Notes under the pieces: model-generated
Told to the model about the DNA's origin: nothing
Database searches by the model: none
What the model saw: the letters and a program-made list of their open reading frames with translations, nothing else
Shown here: in pieces, positions 1-13,400 of the stretch
Layout of the letters: every line of letters begins with the position of its first letter
How positions within the stretch are numbered: position 1 is the first letter of the stretch
NCBI GenBank assembly: GCA_003118195.1
Contig: BEXV01000036.1
Span: forward strand, 81,811 to 104,704
DNA from: Hemicentrotus pulcherrimus
Taxonomy: Eukaryota; Echinodermata; Echinoidea; Camarodonta; Strongylocentrotidae
Length of the DNA stretch: 22,894 nucleotides
Direction of reading: 5' to 3'
Program-made: the position numbers and the translations under genes

Positions 1-480
1 AAAGTGGATTTGCAATCGATTGCAAATATCAGTTGCAAATTTCCCAACTTGCAATCAATCACAACTTTCTTGCTACACCCCATAAGAGTCTGCACACACG
101 CTGCCTCCAAGTAAGGCAATGAGATCAATGCACCAGGAGCCATCCGGGTGGAATGGTCCTAGAGTATAGAGTGTATAGCCATCATCTAGCATTCCTTGCA
201 GATATAGACACCACCATTTACAAATATTAAGGATGAAATAACAAATGATCTCGTAAATATTTCTATCCATACTAGGAGAACAGCACAAAACTATATCTAA
301 CATTTTTTTTCTTCTACCAATACAGTACATGAGCTTTAAAATGGTATCTTATTGCATCATAGGTGCTTTTAATCAGAGCCAGGTGAAAAGACTTATATCC
401 CTGTTGAATTACATCAAACTCATGATTATTGTGGTATGTTCTCATTAGCAGGGTTCGTGACTAATCAGAGAATAAATATC
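1..480. other. Region downstream of the gene, no supported gene
   Basis: No splice-supported exon was found. The first 80 bases contain several TTGCAA/ATTGCAA motifs resembling the inverted-repeat element at 10333-10490 and may be a worn fragment of that family. Short minus-strand open frames at 73-200 lack family signal. Confidence 0.4.
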
Positions 481-484
481 CATC

Positions 485-490
485 TTTATT
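485..490 (-). promoter_or_regulatory. Polyadenylation signal AATAAA
   Basis: The minus strand reads AATAAA here, about 136 bases after the preferred stop codon and about 40 after the alternative stop. Cleavage would be expected near 455-475. No strong GT-rich element is seen downstream, so the call rests on position and the exact hexamer. Confidence 0.55.
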
Positions 491-531
491 AATGAACTTT
501 GTATGCATCAAAAACAGATTACTAGTAGTTA

Positions 532-604
532 CTGTACCAAGAAAAGAAGAAGAAGTGGAGGAAGAAGACAAACAGAAGAGAAAGAAAAAAAAAGAAGAAA
601 AAAT
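532..604 (-). other. Long pyrimidine tract ending in TACAG (possible 3' splice site in the 3' end)
   Basis: On the minus strand about 65 bases of nearly pure pyrimidine end in CTTGGTACAG, followed by TAA. This looks like a very strong acceptor but may simply be a C/T-rich part of the 3' UTR. As duplex DNA it is a long purine/pyrimidine-biased tract. Confidence 0.45.
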
Positions 605-625
605 GAATGGGATGAAGTGATGGTT

Positions 626-775
626 TTACAAAACTTCAATCAAAAGTTCTTTCCAGCGTACCTGAGTGACCTCTTTGCGTGTTTTTTCTTGTGTTGTGTT
701 ATAGAGACGACTAGTCTTATCCAAGTCTTCTTCCATGATCTCAAGCTTTGCAGCTTTCTCTTCTATCTCTTCCAT
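626..775 (-). CDS. CCDC162-like exon 30, last coding exon with stop
   Basis: Window residues 1494-1531 come from 775-662 (coil MEEIEEKAAKLEIMEEDLDK and onward). The acceptor is TTTATTCAG. At 662|661 there is a good donor (ACTCAG|GTACGC), but the frame also stays open past it for 11 codons (VRWKELLIEVL) to a TAA at 626-628. I prefer read-through because the alternative intron would be only 130 bases, far shorter than any other here. In the alternative, splicing to 531 places a TAA at 529-531 directly after the acceptor. The two forms differ by only 11 residues. Confidence 0.7.
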   Translation of the reverse strand: MEEIEEKAAKLEIMEEDLDKTSRLYNTTQEKTRKEVTQVRWKELLIEVL

Positions 776-3700
776 CTGAATAAACAGGTCAAATCAATAT
801 GGAATATATAGCAAAATGAACATTCAACAACTATTGCATTCAAATCGTTTGCAAATAAGACTGTGGGCTTGTTTATCAACAATACATTTTAAGAAATGTA
901 GTAATACTTGTCCTGAAAATGATTTTCCTCCGATTATAATCTGTATTGTAGACATGTTAAACTGCTAGAAGTATAGACCATCTGCATTCTCATTCAAACA
1001 ACTAGAAAAATTGGATTATTTCTATTAGGCAATTGTATACATTATATTGTATAGTTGAAGCATCTGGTAGCAAAGCGCTATTGACCAACATTGTAATATT
1101 TTTGCAATACACTGGCTTCACATATATCAGCATATTTTGATTACTAGACATTCTTGTGCAACAACACATGATGAATACATGCAGTTAGGGATTCTCACTG
1201 TAAATTTTTCAATGACAATAAATTTGATCTGGTTTGGAGAGAGTATCACAGAAATGAACCATTCATCTGTCCTTTTCTTTTTTCCTCCTGATCGCAAGCC
1301 AAGGCAAATTGATTGTATTTTTAGGATCTTGGGGGTATTTCACAAAGACTAAGAATGACTGAAATCAAACTTAACTATGGCAGGCTGGTAATACCACTGC
1401 TTGCTCTCACCATTCCTAACATTAGTCTCTCAGGGAAGAGCAAGTTGTGCTTGCAAATCAACAGAATGAACTTTTTTTTAAAAGTGTTATTGGTGAAGGA
1501 AACATAAAATTACTTAAATGTGCACATTCCTTTAGAGCAATCTTGGTCTTTGTGAAACACTGCCCCCCCCCCCAGATCAAACTGTATTCTTTTGTTTACC
1601 AGTCTGTCTAGGGTTGCCGCCCTCGCAAGCTCCATCTGACGCTGGTTTCTCGCTTCCTGCTCCTCCCGATGTTTACGCTCTCCTTTGATCCTCATCTGTA
1701 CAGAAAGATCAGATGAAATAATAACATTTCAGTCCCATAATGTATTTGGCATATAACAAAGTAATCCCATCTATTAAAGAGCCACATCCGAACGCGATGA
1801 CAATGCCTTGTGTTTCTTGCAACAATTGCATGGAGCTATGAGAATATTTGTAACTGAATATATGGACACTTTAAGTCAATTGTACAAGGGCAGGCTCATG
1901 TATGATGTCCCATAGACATCTACATGTACACTAGTACATCGCTCATTAGTAAATGAAGGTCTAATAATAAATGATCATTGCCATAAAAAACACAAACAAA
2001 CACACCCCAATAATTTAATATACTTTTGTCCTACAGGAATATTAACAGAACATCTTTCATCTTCCCTTCCTCAATCACATGTAATGTAATTCAACTTCGG
2101 AAGATATTGACTCAACAAAATTTATTCAAAAATAGTCATGACAACTCTAGAAATGTAATCAGATGTAACAACATAGCCCTACCTCCTTGTCTAGCACTTT
2201 CTTGGTAGCTTCTCTTTCCTTCTCGGACGTCGACAGAGCCTTACGTAGCGCCATCACTTGCTGACGCAGAAGAATGACTTCCTCATTGGCAGCCATCTTG
2301 ATTTCCATGTAGTCTCGCTTACTGCGGTCCAAGTCATGCTGCAGATTACCAACCTACAACAGAAAAACAACAATTGTTTAGAGTCAAGTGCCTGAATTAC
2401 CACAACTTAAAATCATGTATAATGACTGCTCACATTTAAAAAAAAAACGTTCAGCAATTTTGAAAAATCATTACTACACTGTATTAGTATATTTAAACAC
2501 TTTGAGTAGAAATGGATATAAAAGCTGAGGAGATAATAATAAATACATAATATGTTAATTAAATGCAGGAATTATTAACAATATACAATAGCTTCTGTGA
2601 GATGTATCTCGTTATTATTTTCAACTGTTGTTCTTTTATAGTATATAGTCGCAATGGTAACCGTAGTTCAATGAATCACTGCATTAATTAAAACCATTGC
2701 ATTCCAACCACTGTGTCATGAAGATACATGTTTCTCACTAACCAATGCATTGTATTGCTCCCTCAGTTTGGTTGTTTTCCAGCCGTTGAAGCCCTTCATC
2801 TTCACCAGTCTTCTGGTCAAGGCATTGTTCTCTTTCCTCACTTCGTGAAGCTCTGTAGCTCGCTTCAGATTCAGCTGCAGTCCTTCATCAGCTGTGTTAC
2901 CATAACAGAAAATTATTCACTATAACCTACTATGTGACAGAAGGCATCTTTTAACAATGTTAAATCTGAGATGCATGGCCATATGTGTTATCAGTGTCTG
3001 TGATATGGTGTAATATTGAAGCCCTAAAAACTTGTGCTTCAAAATGATCATGAAGTGCCTCAAAAAAGTAAAAATCTTTGAGTGACTGGTGTACCATACT
3101 CATTTTCCCCAAAAGACTGTAGTGTTTTAAAAACCGTTAGGAAAACGGAAAATGCGATTTCAAAATCCAATCATTAATATCTTGGATAATCAGATAGGCG
3201 ATCGGCTTATAAAAGTCATGGGGTTCCTGACTGACCTAAAGGTTTATAATTATCATTGCAGCATGAGCTAAAGCCAGGTTTTTGTTTAAGAATCTGAGAC
3301 AATGTTACAGAGTCACTTTAAAAATGATTTGTTGATCAAGGAATTACTGTGAACCGGTGATCATTATGGGGTTGTTCGGCCCCATAATTCATCAATACTT
3401 TACATACCTTGGTGAAATCACATACATAAACACTAGTTGAAAAACACATACACATAAGCAATGATAGCTTGAGGTATTTTCAAAAGCTCAAGACCCAACT
3501 TAAAAGCACTACACAATTCACTTTCATGAAATTCATAATGTAACTGTAAACTGGTGAGGATATTTTGAGCAAAATAAGCCTGACTGTCCCTATCCATGTG
3601 CTATCAAGGGAGAATGCTATATACTTACATCCAGATCCAGCCGTCTTCTTCTTGAACTTTGACATGGCCATGACAGCTTCCTGTCGCACCTGGCTTACGA

Positions 3701-6700
3701 TGTCGGAAGCCTCCTTGTGGAGACGCAATCTGAATCAACAAAAGAGGGCAGTATCATGAGAAGATGCAAGTCAAGGAGAATGCATTCTGAATAGATTAAT
3801 AACATTCATGATCCGAGCACTGATTAAGATCTAAAATAAAATAAATTGATGTCAAAACTTCAAGCATCTAGATTTTGTTATGGAGAACATTTTGAATGTA
3901 GACAACATATATTTACTCTTTTTTAGCAATCAACCCATCCATACTGTAGGGTAGTAATGCAGGGGTAGATAAACAGTAAAATAAAAAGTTGGAGTAATCA
4001 ATTCATATACAACAAATATGTATAGTCCATAGTAGAATTGGTAGAAGTGGTCTGAAGTGTAAGAAATAGTTATTACAAACTAAAAATAATACAAAGAATA
4101 ATACACAGAGAAAAAAATATGTTACTGCTGGACTCACCCAAATTCATCAAATTGTTGTTTGAGAGCAAAGGCGCTATGGAAGAGATTCTGAACGAGAGCA
4201 TCATATTCAGCCTTGACCTTACTGCGGACATCTTCTTCCTTGGTCAAAGCTTCTTCATTCATCTCGGTCAGCTTGGAACGTAACGCTGTGATCTCTGGTG
4301 AGTGGACAATATCAACAAGAATTGTTCAGACTTCATCGTGAAACACTTGTCATGATTACAGTCGCTTACATTTGAAACTAAAAGATCATACTAGAAACAG
4401 AAACACACATAAATCACACATATAACTCTATAACAGAAATAGAAACAGTGATTTAACATTTCAATGTGCATCTGTGATAGCTGGTTGAGTTACTGGAAAG
4501 GATAAGATAAGTGTGGTGCTATTGCTTAGTGGTGGTTTTGTAAACGGGAGGCCTCGGGCTCAAAACCAATTCCATGCACTATAGTACCCGTCGGTAAGGC
4601 ATTAATCTTCATTAACGTTTGGTACCCTGGTTGCTTGCTTACAAGCATACACATGCTTTCTTAGCAGTCAGGTACACGCAAACAAACAAACCAACCAAGT
4701 GTCTTACCTAGTAGTAAGTCATGACTTCTATCTGCTAGCTGACATTGAATGTCGACCACAGCAGCTGTCTGAATGTCATCGTAGGCCTGCTGAAGGTGCT
4801 TGATCTCCTGCAAATGTAAACATACCATCAAATCATATCATTCTACCAGTGATTCATGATGATTGCTAATTTGATCCGACGAGTCATTGTTTGTTCAGGC
4901 AAAGCCCCAGAGAAGATATGATAAACCACTGATATTCAATCCAAAGCAATGATAAATGAATTCTCATATTTTAAGATACAAGGAAATGCTCAAATAAAAT
5001 TGTTGTGAATGTTTCACATTTTCTATTGCAAAACATGCATCATCAAAGATTGTTTTCTACCTTGGTTACAAGCAAGTACATCCAGGTAAGATGATATTCA
5101 TGGTCATTTCTAATGTCTTTTAGCAAGATATTAATTTACATTTGCCACACACCACCCAGGTGAGGTAAATGGGTACCCAGTAGAAAGAAACTCCTTGAAT
5201 GTTTGAGCACCTTTTCATGGTAGCTCCTCTAAAGCTGAGGTAATAATATGATAGCAGGGCCCTCAGGGAGAAAAGTATTGATAATGATGAGACTACCCTG
5301 GCTACCTTGGGTAAACAAGACATTTTTATTATTATATTTTATAAAATGTCTTAATACTATTCAATTCAAAGAAAAGATATCCTACCTGTTCGCGTTGATA
5401 GAGCAACTGATGGTGCTGTCTGAGAAGATTCTCGTAGTACATGGAGTAATTCTCATAGTTGCCTTTCTCTCTCGTCATGACGGCATTGGCCAACCCTGTG
5501 AGGGCGCTATTTAGCTGATCCGAAGTGAAGATCACCTTGTCCCCTTCTCGCTGAGCCATGTTGTGAAGCGTTCGTGAGAAATCATCAGCAACATGGGGCT
5601 TGGGGATCATGAGACGTTCATTGATCACCTGTCAATCAAAATAATGGAAATTTAAAAATATTCTCTTGACAATATAACTTCAATATATGAAAAAGTCTGA
5701 AGATATCAGTTATTTTAGTTAAATAAGCTTGGACTCTCACTGAAATTGCAACTACAATTGACCCTGTTAATTCCTACAATAGACAAGGGCATTGAAAAAT
5801 GCAGCCTCGTGATGAACTTTACATGCACTTGTTATCTGGTAATATACATTGAATTGAAAAGAGAAAAATATAGGTTACATAAATCATTTATTGCTTTTCA
5901 AGTTGTATTATAGAAGAGGTGCATAGAAATGTAAAAACAGGGTATACCAATTGAGTACCTGCAAAAATAATGAGCAATTACTTTTTAAAATCAAGCATTG
6001 TCAAGGTCAAATGATCAAACACTCACCGGCCTCTTCCACAGGTCCGTGGGGAGGTTACCTTCATCCCTGGCTCTCTCAGCAGCAACGAGGGCATGCTCCT
6101 TGGCAATCTTACGCTGGAGCTCATGGATCATATGATGCTCGAGGTTATCAAGGAGCTTGACGAGCTGTTTAGCTCTCAGCTCCATCTCAGATGCTCCTTT
6201 AGGAGCAACGATGGGCTCCGAGTCCATTACCATACCCTCATATAGGTCTCCCTGTGGTGAGAAAGAGAAGACATAGGATTGAAGGAACGTTCATCTCCAG
6301 GCTAAGCTCCAATAATATTAATAATAATAATATGGATATTTAAATAGCGCCGGTATCCGCCAGGCTCTGAAGCTCATGGAGCATTACACATATTACCCTG
6401 GTTGTAGCCGAGCTGCCAAAGTAACTAACGCTCAAGCCCATTTAAACATCTGGGTGGAGAGTGGCAAATATAGATTAATGTCTTGCCAAAGGAAAATAGT
6501 GCTAAGAAGGGACTTGAACCAAGTACCTTGTGATCTGCAGTTGGGTGACTTATACACTAGACCACAACACCTCTACAATGTATTGAGTAATGTTTTTTAA
6601 AAAGTATGAATACACATGATGAACAAATACACATGGAACAGAAAACCATTAACAATAATACACAAATATGCACATACCCAATACAAGGTATGCTCAAGGT

Positions 6701-7411
6701 GCCTGCAAAGATCTTGTCATGCTGCTGTTTTAGATATGGAAACACCCAAGGTATAGCCATTTACATGCACTTTATTTGGGGTGAGAGTGGCAAGTAATAT
6801 GTTCTGCTAAAGGGTTAGGTGCCACTCTCAGATCAAAACTGTCAACCCTTTGAATGAATGAAATTTTATGAGCTTTGTATCTTATGAAACAGCACTTTAT
6901 ATAACATGCTTTTGTTAATATTATTATTATTATTATTATTAATGTTATTAAGTCAAATGTCTGAGCCACTCTTGATGTAAAGTCATCAACATAAGATAAT
7001 ATTTTCTCACCTGTCCATATCTCCTTGCTATGCTCTTCACAACAGGGTAGAGGATCTCCATCTTGTAGGTTTGGCTGAATAAACAAAGAGAGATATACAT
7101 CAGATTATTATTATTATTTTATTAAGCAAAACAAAGTGTATACAAAAGAATTACATAAAAGAACAAATCGTACAAAACAAAGAATGCAAATCATTTTTTG
7201 AAAACATTATTATCGTGATTCCCATGGGCATTCACAAGTTGCCAGGAATGGGGCAGGCAAGCTAAATCACAGAAACCATGAAGGTCCCCCATTCAGATTC
7301 TGTCTCGTTAAATTACCATGAGAGAATGGGAGAGATGAGATAATAAGAAAGCTGGTGGTAACGGAAAGAGATAGATAGATAGAGAGAGAGAGAAATAGAG
7401 AGAGAGAGACA

Positions 7412-7459
<48 letters not shown>

Positions 7460-10400
7460 AAGATATCAATAATTTAAAGATGTAGATTCTCTGCAATCCA
7501 GAATTAAAAGAGATGACAACGAGACAGAGAAAATTGATAAAGCAAATGGAAGTATTCCTCACCAAAACTTTCTGTACAGAGCTGGAGTATCGACCTCTTC
7601 AATGACGAGCTTGCGTTGACCCCACTCCACCTTGAAGACCTCTAGACGTTTCCATAGCAACAAGAAATCCTTGAGTAGGGAGTAGGCTTTGACTGGTTCC
7701 TTGGTTCTGGAGAGAGCTTTGCCAGTAGCTGAAACAACTACAAGAAATGTGTGGCATTAAAGGGACTTTGTAACATGAGAGGAAATATAAGCCTGTCTTA
7801 TGTCTTAATTTCATGGAAAAGCGGCTGGGAAAATTCAAAAATGGTTGGGAGAATTTACTGTAAATCACTGTAAGAGGGTGTCGCACAGTGACACCTTCAA
7901 AGAAAACCGTAAATATCTTTGTGGTTTGAGACTTTTTTCAGGATTTTTTGCATGTTAGAGGGTTGGTACAGTAGAAGGAATATAATAAGTAACATTTCAT
8001 ACAAAAATTACACAATTTTTCATCAACCTTCAACAATGTTACTGAGTCACTTAATACCAATAAAATGCAATGTATTCCTTTATAATATAACTACATTTGA
8101 TGGCTATCAAAACACGTTTTCCTAAACCCCTGCACTTGCATGTTAAATGAAAATAAATCTGTCTCCAATTAGTCATCTATTAGTATTGGTTTTTAATCAA
8201 TTTTTTTTATTTTCATGTGTACGAACAGTATCAGATAAAGGGCATTAGAGGCTAATACTAGGTCCTATCAGCTGTGTGGCTAATTTACTTTTAGAGCTTA
8301 ATGCATTACCTTAAAGCATCTTTCCTGTATATTTTTTTTGTAATGTTGTGTGGTGATTACTTTTTATGTGCATGATTTATGAATAATTAAATCTGCATAA
8401 GAACAGGTGCAAGTAAATTCATTCTCAAGGATTCTAAAACATGTATTTACAATTTTAATAAAAAGAATGAAAGCTGCCAAAATGAATCTGATAGACCGTT
8501 CAAAGATAGTCTGTAACATACCTTGCTTGGATTCCTTCACAACAGACCCACTGCTAGCACTAGCTGGTCTAGAATGAGAAGAGGACCTTGCGCTAGCAGC
8601 ACTCCTGGGTCTGGATGGAGCCTTGCCAGTATGAGCTCCTGCATCTTCACCATCACTGTCATCAGGGGACATGACGATTTCTTGCTGTCCACTCAGTAGG
8701 ACGTCCTCCATCAGAAGGGATACACCCAAGATCTCCCCATTGGCTACATGTCTGGAAAAGGAAAATTCCACAATTGTCAATATCTCAGAAAAAATGGGGG
8801 AAATGGAGAAAATGTCATAATAATTTATTATTGTATTTATCACTATGGTTAGGATTCTTTAATCAGCCTGTTAATTGATACAGATATGCTTCCCCTCCAT
8901 TGGCTTTTCATATGTGGATTGTGAAACTTGTCAGAATTCCTGTCAGTAATTAGACAAAAGTGTTATATTGGCTGTTCTCCCAATGAAAAATGTCTTGACA
9001 AAACTTGGTTAAAGAGCAAAAAGAAGTCACATATCCCCTCCCTTCTTTCATTCTGATCGTATTTTTTTACGGAATTCATCAAGATAATGCCTTCTAGCAC
9101 TGATAAAGTTCTTTTCTACATACCTGTCCACATCCTTGAGTCCTGATAGACATAGCTGCATGTTGTGTTCAATCTGCTGCCACTGCCAGAATCTTAGCTG
9201 GAATGGTCCTCTCCTGTTAAATGAGGGGAAGGAAAAAAAGAAAATTTCTTTACGATCATGGCTATAAATGTGCAACAGCCCTTAAATGCCAGCCCAATGA
9301 ACCAACAATGTATACAGGAGACCATTTTATCTGAAGTTGTCACTAAATCCATATTCGTATGAAGCATAGGTACTAAGCATTTCTAGGAATGCTTTCAGCT
9401 TTGATAGAGCAGCACTGCTGTAGTCAGGGTGATGCACATAACATCAAACACTTGGTAGCCATTCATACAAAGCAATGTACAAACAAAACTAATAAATGCC
9501 CAGTCATACACAGAATGAAATCAAATAAATTCAATGAAGAGAAATTCCCCTACCTGCCCATGAAGGTTCTATGAGGGAACAGCTCCTGAGCCTTGCTATC
9601 CCTAGACTGCAGAGGCTCCGGGACAGGCATGTAAGTGTTGTAGAGCGTTGGTCTCTGGACGTTGCTTAGGGCAGGGAGAGCCGATGACATGTTCATGGTC
9701 ACGCTACGGTACCCACCGACATTCTTTGTGGATAAGAGAGTATCTCGAAGGGTGTAACGGACGGAGGAATCAAACTCTAGGAAGAGGATGTCTCGTCGTA
9801 GACTCAAGAAGTCAGCAATCTGCATGTAGTAGAAAAGAAAATCATGGATATCAAAGTAGATCACAGAACTTGAAGTGAATACAATCTTACATGAGTTGCT
9901 GGTATTCTAAGGCAGAAGATTCTACATCTAGTTTGCTGGCGAGATAATGCATGTAGTACCAACAGCACACACAAGACTAATTCCATGGAAAGTTAGGTTC
10001 AATGTTGATATGGATTTCTTAGTTATGTTATATTTCTCTTTCATTGCATTTCTACAATTCCCTTGCGCTTTGATCAATGAATTGTCCCTGTCATGACTTC
10101 ATAGTATGATCACAAGGATCAGTTACTCCTGCATGGTTAAATTTCTGACACTAGTCCAACTCTTGACCTGAACCCCAAACTACATTTCTATATTATAACC
10201 AAGCTATAGCCAAATCCACACCTTCAACCCTAATCCTATATATTTTACAAAATGAAGAAGTCCAGAGAAATTGTTGGCAAAGCAAATGTTTGATCAATTT
10301 CCTACACTGGCAGAGTTCTGAACTTCAAACATGGGGCTCGTCTTAAAAAGAGTTGCCATTAATTGCAACTTATTTGCGATTGATATCAATCGCAACTATG

Positions 10401-13400
10401 TATATAAGAGATAGGAGACTGTAACTTGCAATTGATTGGAGGACTTTCAACTGATTCAGATCAATTGCAACTCTTTATAAGACGGGACCCTGAAGCATTT
10501 ACATCATCAAAACTCTCACCCGAATCCCAAACTGGACCTAAAACTCATCACAAACCTTAACGCTAACTTTATGTCTTTGACAAATGGTGCTTGAGCAAGT
10601 TTGTAACCATCCCCCCCCCCCTCCTCCTCCCTCCTTGCGATACTCACCTGTTCAGGGTCATGAGGGTCTTCCATGTTGTTGATTTGTTTCTGGATCTCTC
10701 TGAGTTCAGAACAGATTCCTTCTGTCCCTCCCCAGTCTGCTGTGATATCTTTCTTCTGAGAACCAAGTCTGATTTTTAGAAGAAAAAAAACAAAGTTAAC
10801 ACATGTGTTACAATATTGAATGACTTTGAAACCTAGTCTACACAAATAGTTCCCACCATATGTATTGATGGACAACACATTGCCTTTGGGAGATAGAAAA
10901 TTGATTTTCCTTTTGATAAAATATATTGTTTTAATCAATTTCTTGACACAACAGAGGTTTAAAATGCAGATTACATTTCATACCTCTACCAAAATGAAAG
11001 ACTAAATGATTATGCTAAAATATTATGGGTCATTTTAACTGACAGAAGGAGGAAATTGAAAATGATTGGTCTTAATTAACTGATCTGTTTATGCTACAAT
11101 TTAAACCTGTCCATACCTCACATGAGCAGGTCACCCATGTTTGTAATGACTGTAATATCGGAATTGTAGAGGGGAGGGGGGAGGGGGCTATGTTACCCAT
11201 ACACGTTGGATGCATTAAAAAACAATAGTTTACAAAGAAGTCTACCTTGCATGTGAGCTACCAAGCTTGGAGTGTGCACACAGGTACTGCAGGATGTCAT
11301 GGAGTGCAGATATGATCCGCAAAGAGACGGACAGCGCCCTCACACAGGTGTCCTCATCCAGGTTCTTGAACATGACAAGGGACTCGGTGTGATGGGGTAG
11401 AAACCACATGTTGAGGAGTGTGGTTCCATCGGGGGAAAGTAGACGTCTTGGGCGTTTCTTTAGTTCCCTGTAATCATAGATGGACATTGCAGTGACAAAC
11501 AAAATTCACAAGGGCCTATGGTCATTAAACTAAGTGATGTCTTTGGGCAAAGATTCTACCATTACCATAAAACAAATTTGTAATTTAGAACTAAGTCTGA
11601 ATTAGAATATTCAAGATTTTGTACATGTTAGGAACAGTTGCAGTTCAAGTTATTGCTTTTGTAAAACATTTTTATAAAACTATTCTTACAATTAATTCAT
11701 GTTCATTGCGTATTAGAAGTGAGCCTACCAGCCTGACAGTGATAGTGGTGGTGTCATGAACAGCTTTACGAAGGAGCATTGAGGCTATACATGAATGTAG
11801 TCTACAGTCTATACAGTTCCCAGACCCTGCAAAAAGATTGAGAATAGATAGTGCTTCTTATATACCTTGGGTTTGTTTCTAATCCATTCACATCGTCGTC
11901 GGGAGTCTTCTTCTCATTGTGCACACCGCAAACAAAGTGAGTCGTCTTGACATTCTTGAATTCCTCCAAAAGATTCATCATGCTGTTGATGTAGGAGATG
12001 ATCTGTCCTCTCAAGGAATACTGGGATACACGGCGCATGAAACGGTGACAGAACTTCATTATCAGCTCCCTAGGAGTAGAGGAAGAAAGAAAAGAAAAAG
12101 GTACAAAGCAAGGAATTACAGAGTGTTTGTCTTTCCCATTCACCTATCTGAAAAAAGGTGTTCTGAATATCATCAGGATTTAATTTTAGTATTTTTATCA
12201 TCACTGAACAAAGGAGAATGAACAGATTGTGGTATTATGTTATACAATCTCTGTTATCTCAAGAAAGTACAAACACAAAGTCATAAAGTCACACAAAGTA
12301 CTTCCGCTATAAAAAATGGCTCACTGATGCATGCTTCCCGTTGCGAGAGCAAAGACGGTGTATTCAATACCGATAACAATACACACATGCATTACAACAG
12401 AGTGAAAAATATTTCCTTGATGCATTCTATATACACACCGGCCTGGGCCCTGTTTCATAAACTTGTTATCAATAACAAATGCTCAATTTCTATGGCAATT
12501 TGCTCTCAAGCCATTCAATATATGCCACAATTTTAGCAGCTTTTAATAGTTATTGTAACTTGTTATTCATAACAACTTTTTATGAAAAAGGATGCTGGTG
12601 TGCTTTTTATATGCTTTGTGTGGTAAAAGGAGTATAGACCGAGTGGACCACACGTCTTTCCTGTGGCCTGACTCGGGCCATCAGGTATAATATGACAACG
12701 GACGACGCGACCGCAGCAATCAAGTGCGTGCAACTTACGCAAAACCGACGTGTGAGGAGAACTTCGGTCTGTTTTGCGAACGCTGACCTTGTAGAGATTA
12801 AGTCGCTGACTACCGTTAATCAAGTCCATTCGATTAACATGCAGTTGTCCAAAAGAGGACATAGATGGCGTTATAACCAGTACTTGCCAAGCTACACAAC
12901 CTTTAAAATAAGAGAGTATTTACCTCTTGAGTTTCTCAACCTCTTCAGGATTCTTCATGATGGTTCCTCTGCTGGATTTTACTTGAAGGAAGTTATTCAA
13001 CATGACATCACGAGATGGAGTCTGTAAACAAAGAAGAAAAGAGTAATATCCTTCTTTTATCTTATTTGGTAACATGCGAGTAAATTTTTAAGAGGCATTG
13101 TTTAACAATGTTGAATCGGAGATGCATGGCCCTACGTGTTATCAGTGTCTGTGATATTGTGTTACATTGCAGCTCTAAAAAATTGCCCACTAAAATGATC
13201 ATGAAGTGCCTCAAGAAAGTAAAAATCTTTGAGTGACCGGTTTTACCATACTCATTTTTCCCAATAGACTGTAGTGTTATAAAAACTGTTGGAAAACAAA
13301 AAAAAGACATTTCGATTTCCAATTATAAATATCTTGATAATCAGTCAGGCGATCGGCTTGTAAAAGTCATGGGGTTCCTGACTGACCTAAAGGTTTATAA

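Noticed and set aside
73..200. Possible minus-strand terminal exon reading through to a stop at the left edge
   Set aside because: No acceptor of the phase required by exon 30 supports the longer frame. A phase-0 acceptor near 150 gives an unrelated Cys-rich peptide running into repeat sequence.
503..811. 102-residue plus-strand open frame
   Set aside because: It is the antisense of exon 30 and the purine tract, with no family signal.
6505..6575. tRNA gene on the minus strand
   Set aside because: A and B boxes are present, but the acceptor stem does not close and a SINE body with tail follows.
7308..7565. Ser/Leu-rich minus-strand open frame
   Set aside because: Translation of the GA/CT microsatellite.
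12692..13027. 111-residue plus-strand open frame
   Set aside because: Antisense to exon 13 at its end and repeat-free intron elsewhere; no recognisable domain. The composition change is reported separately.
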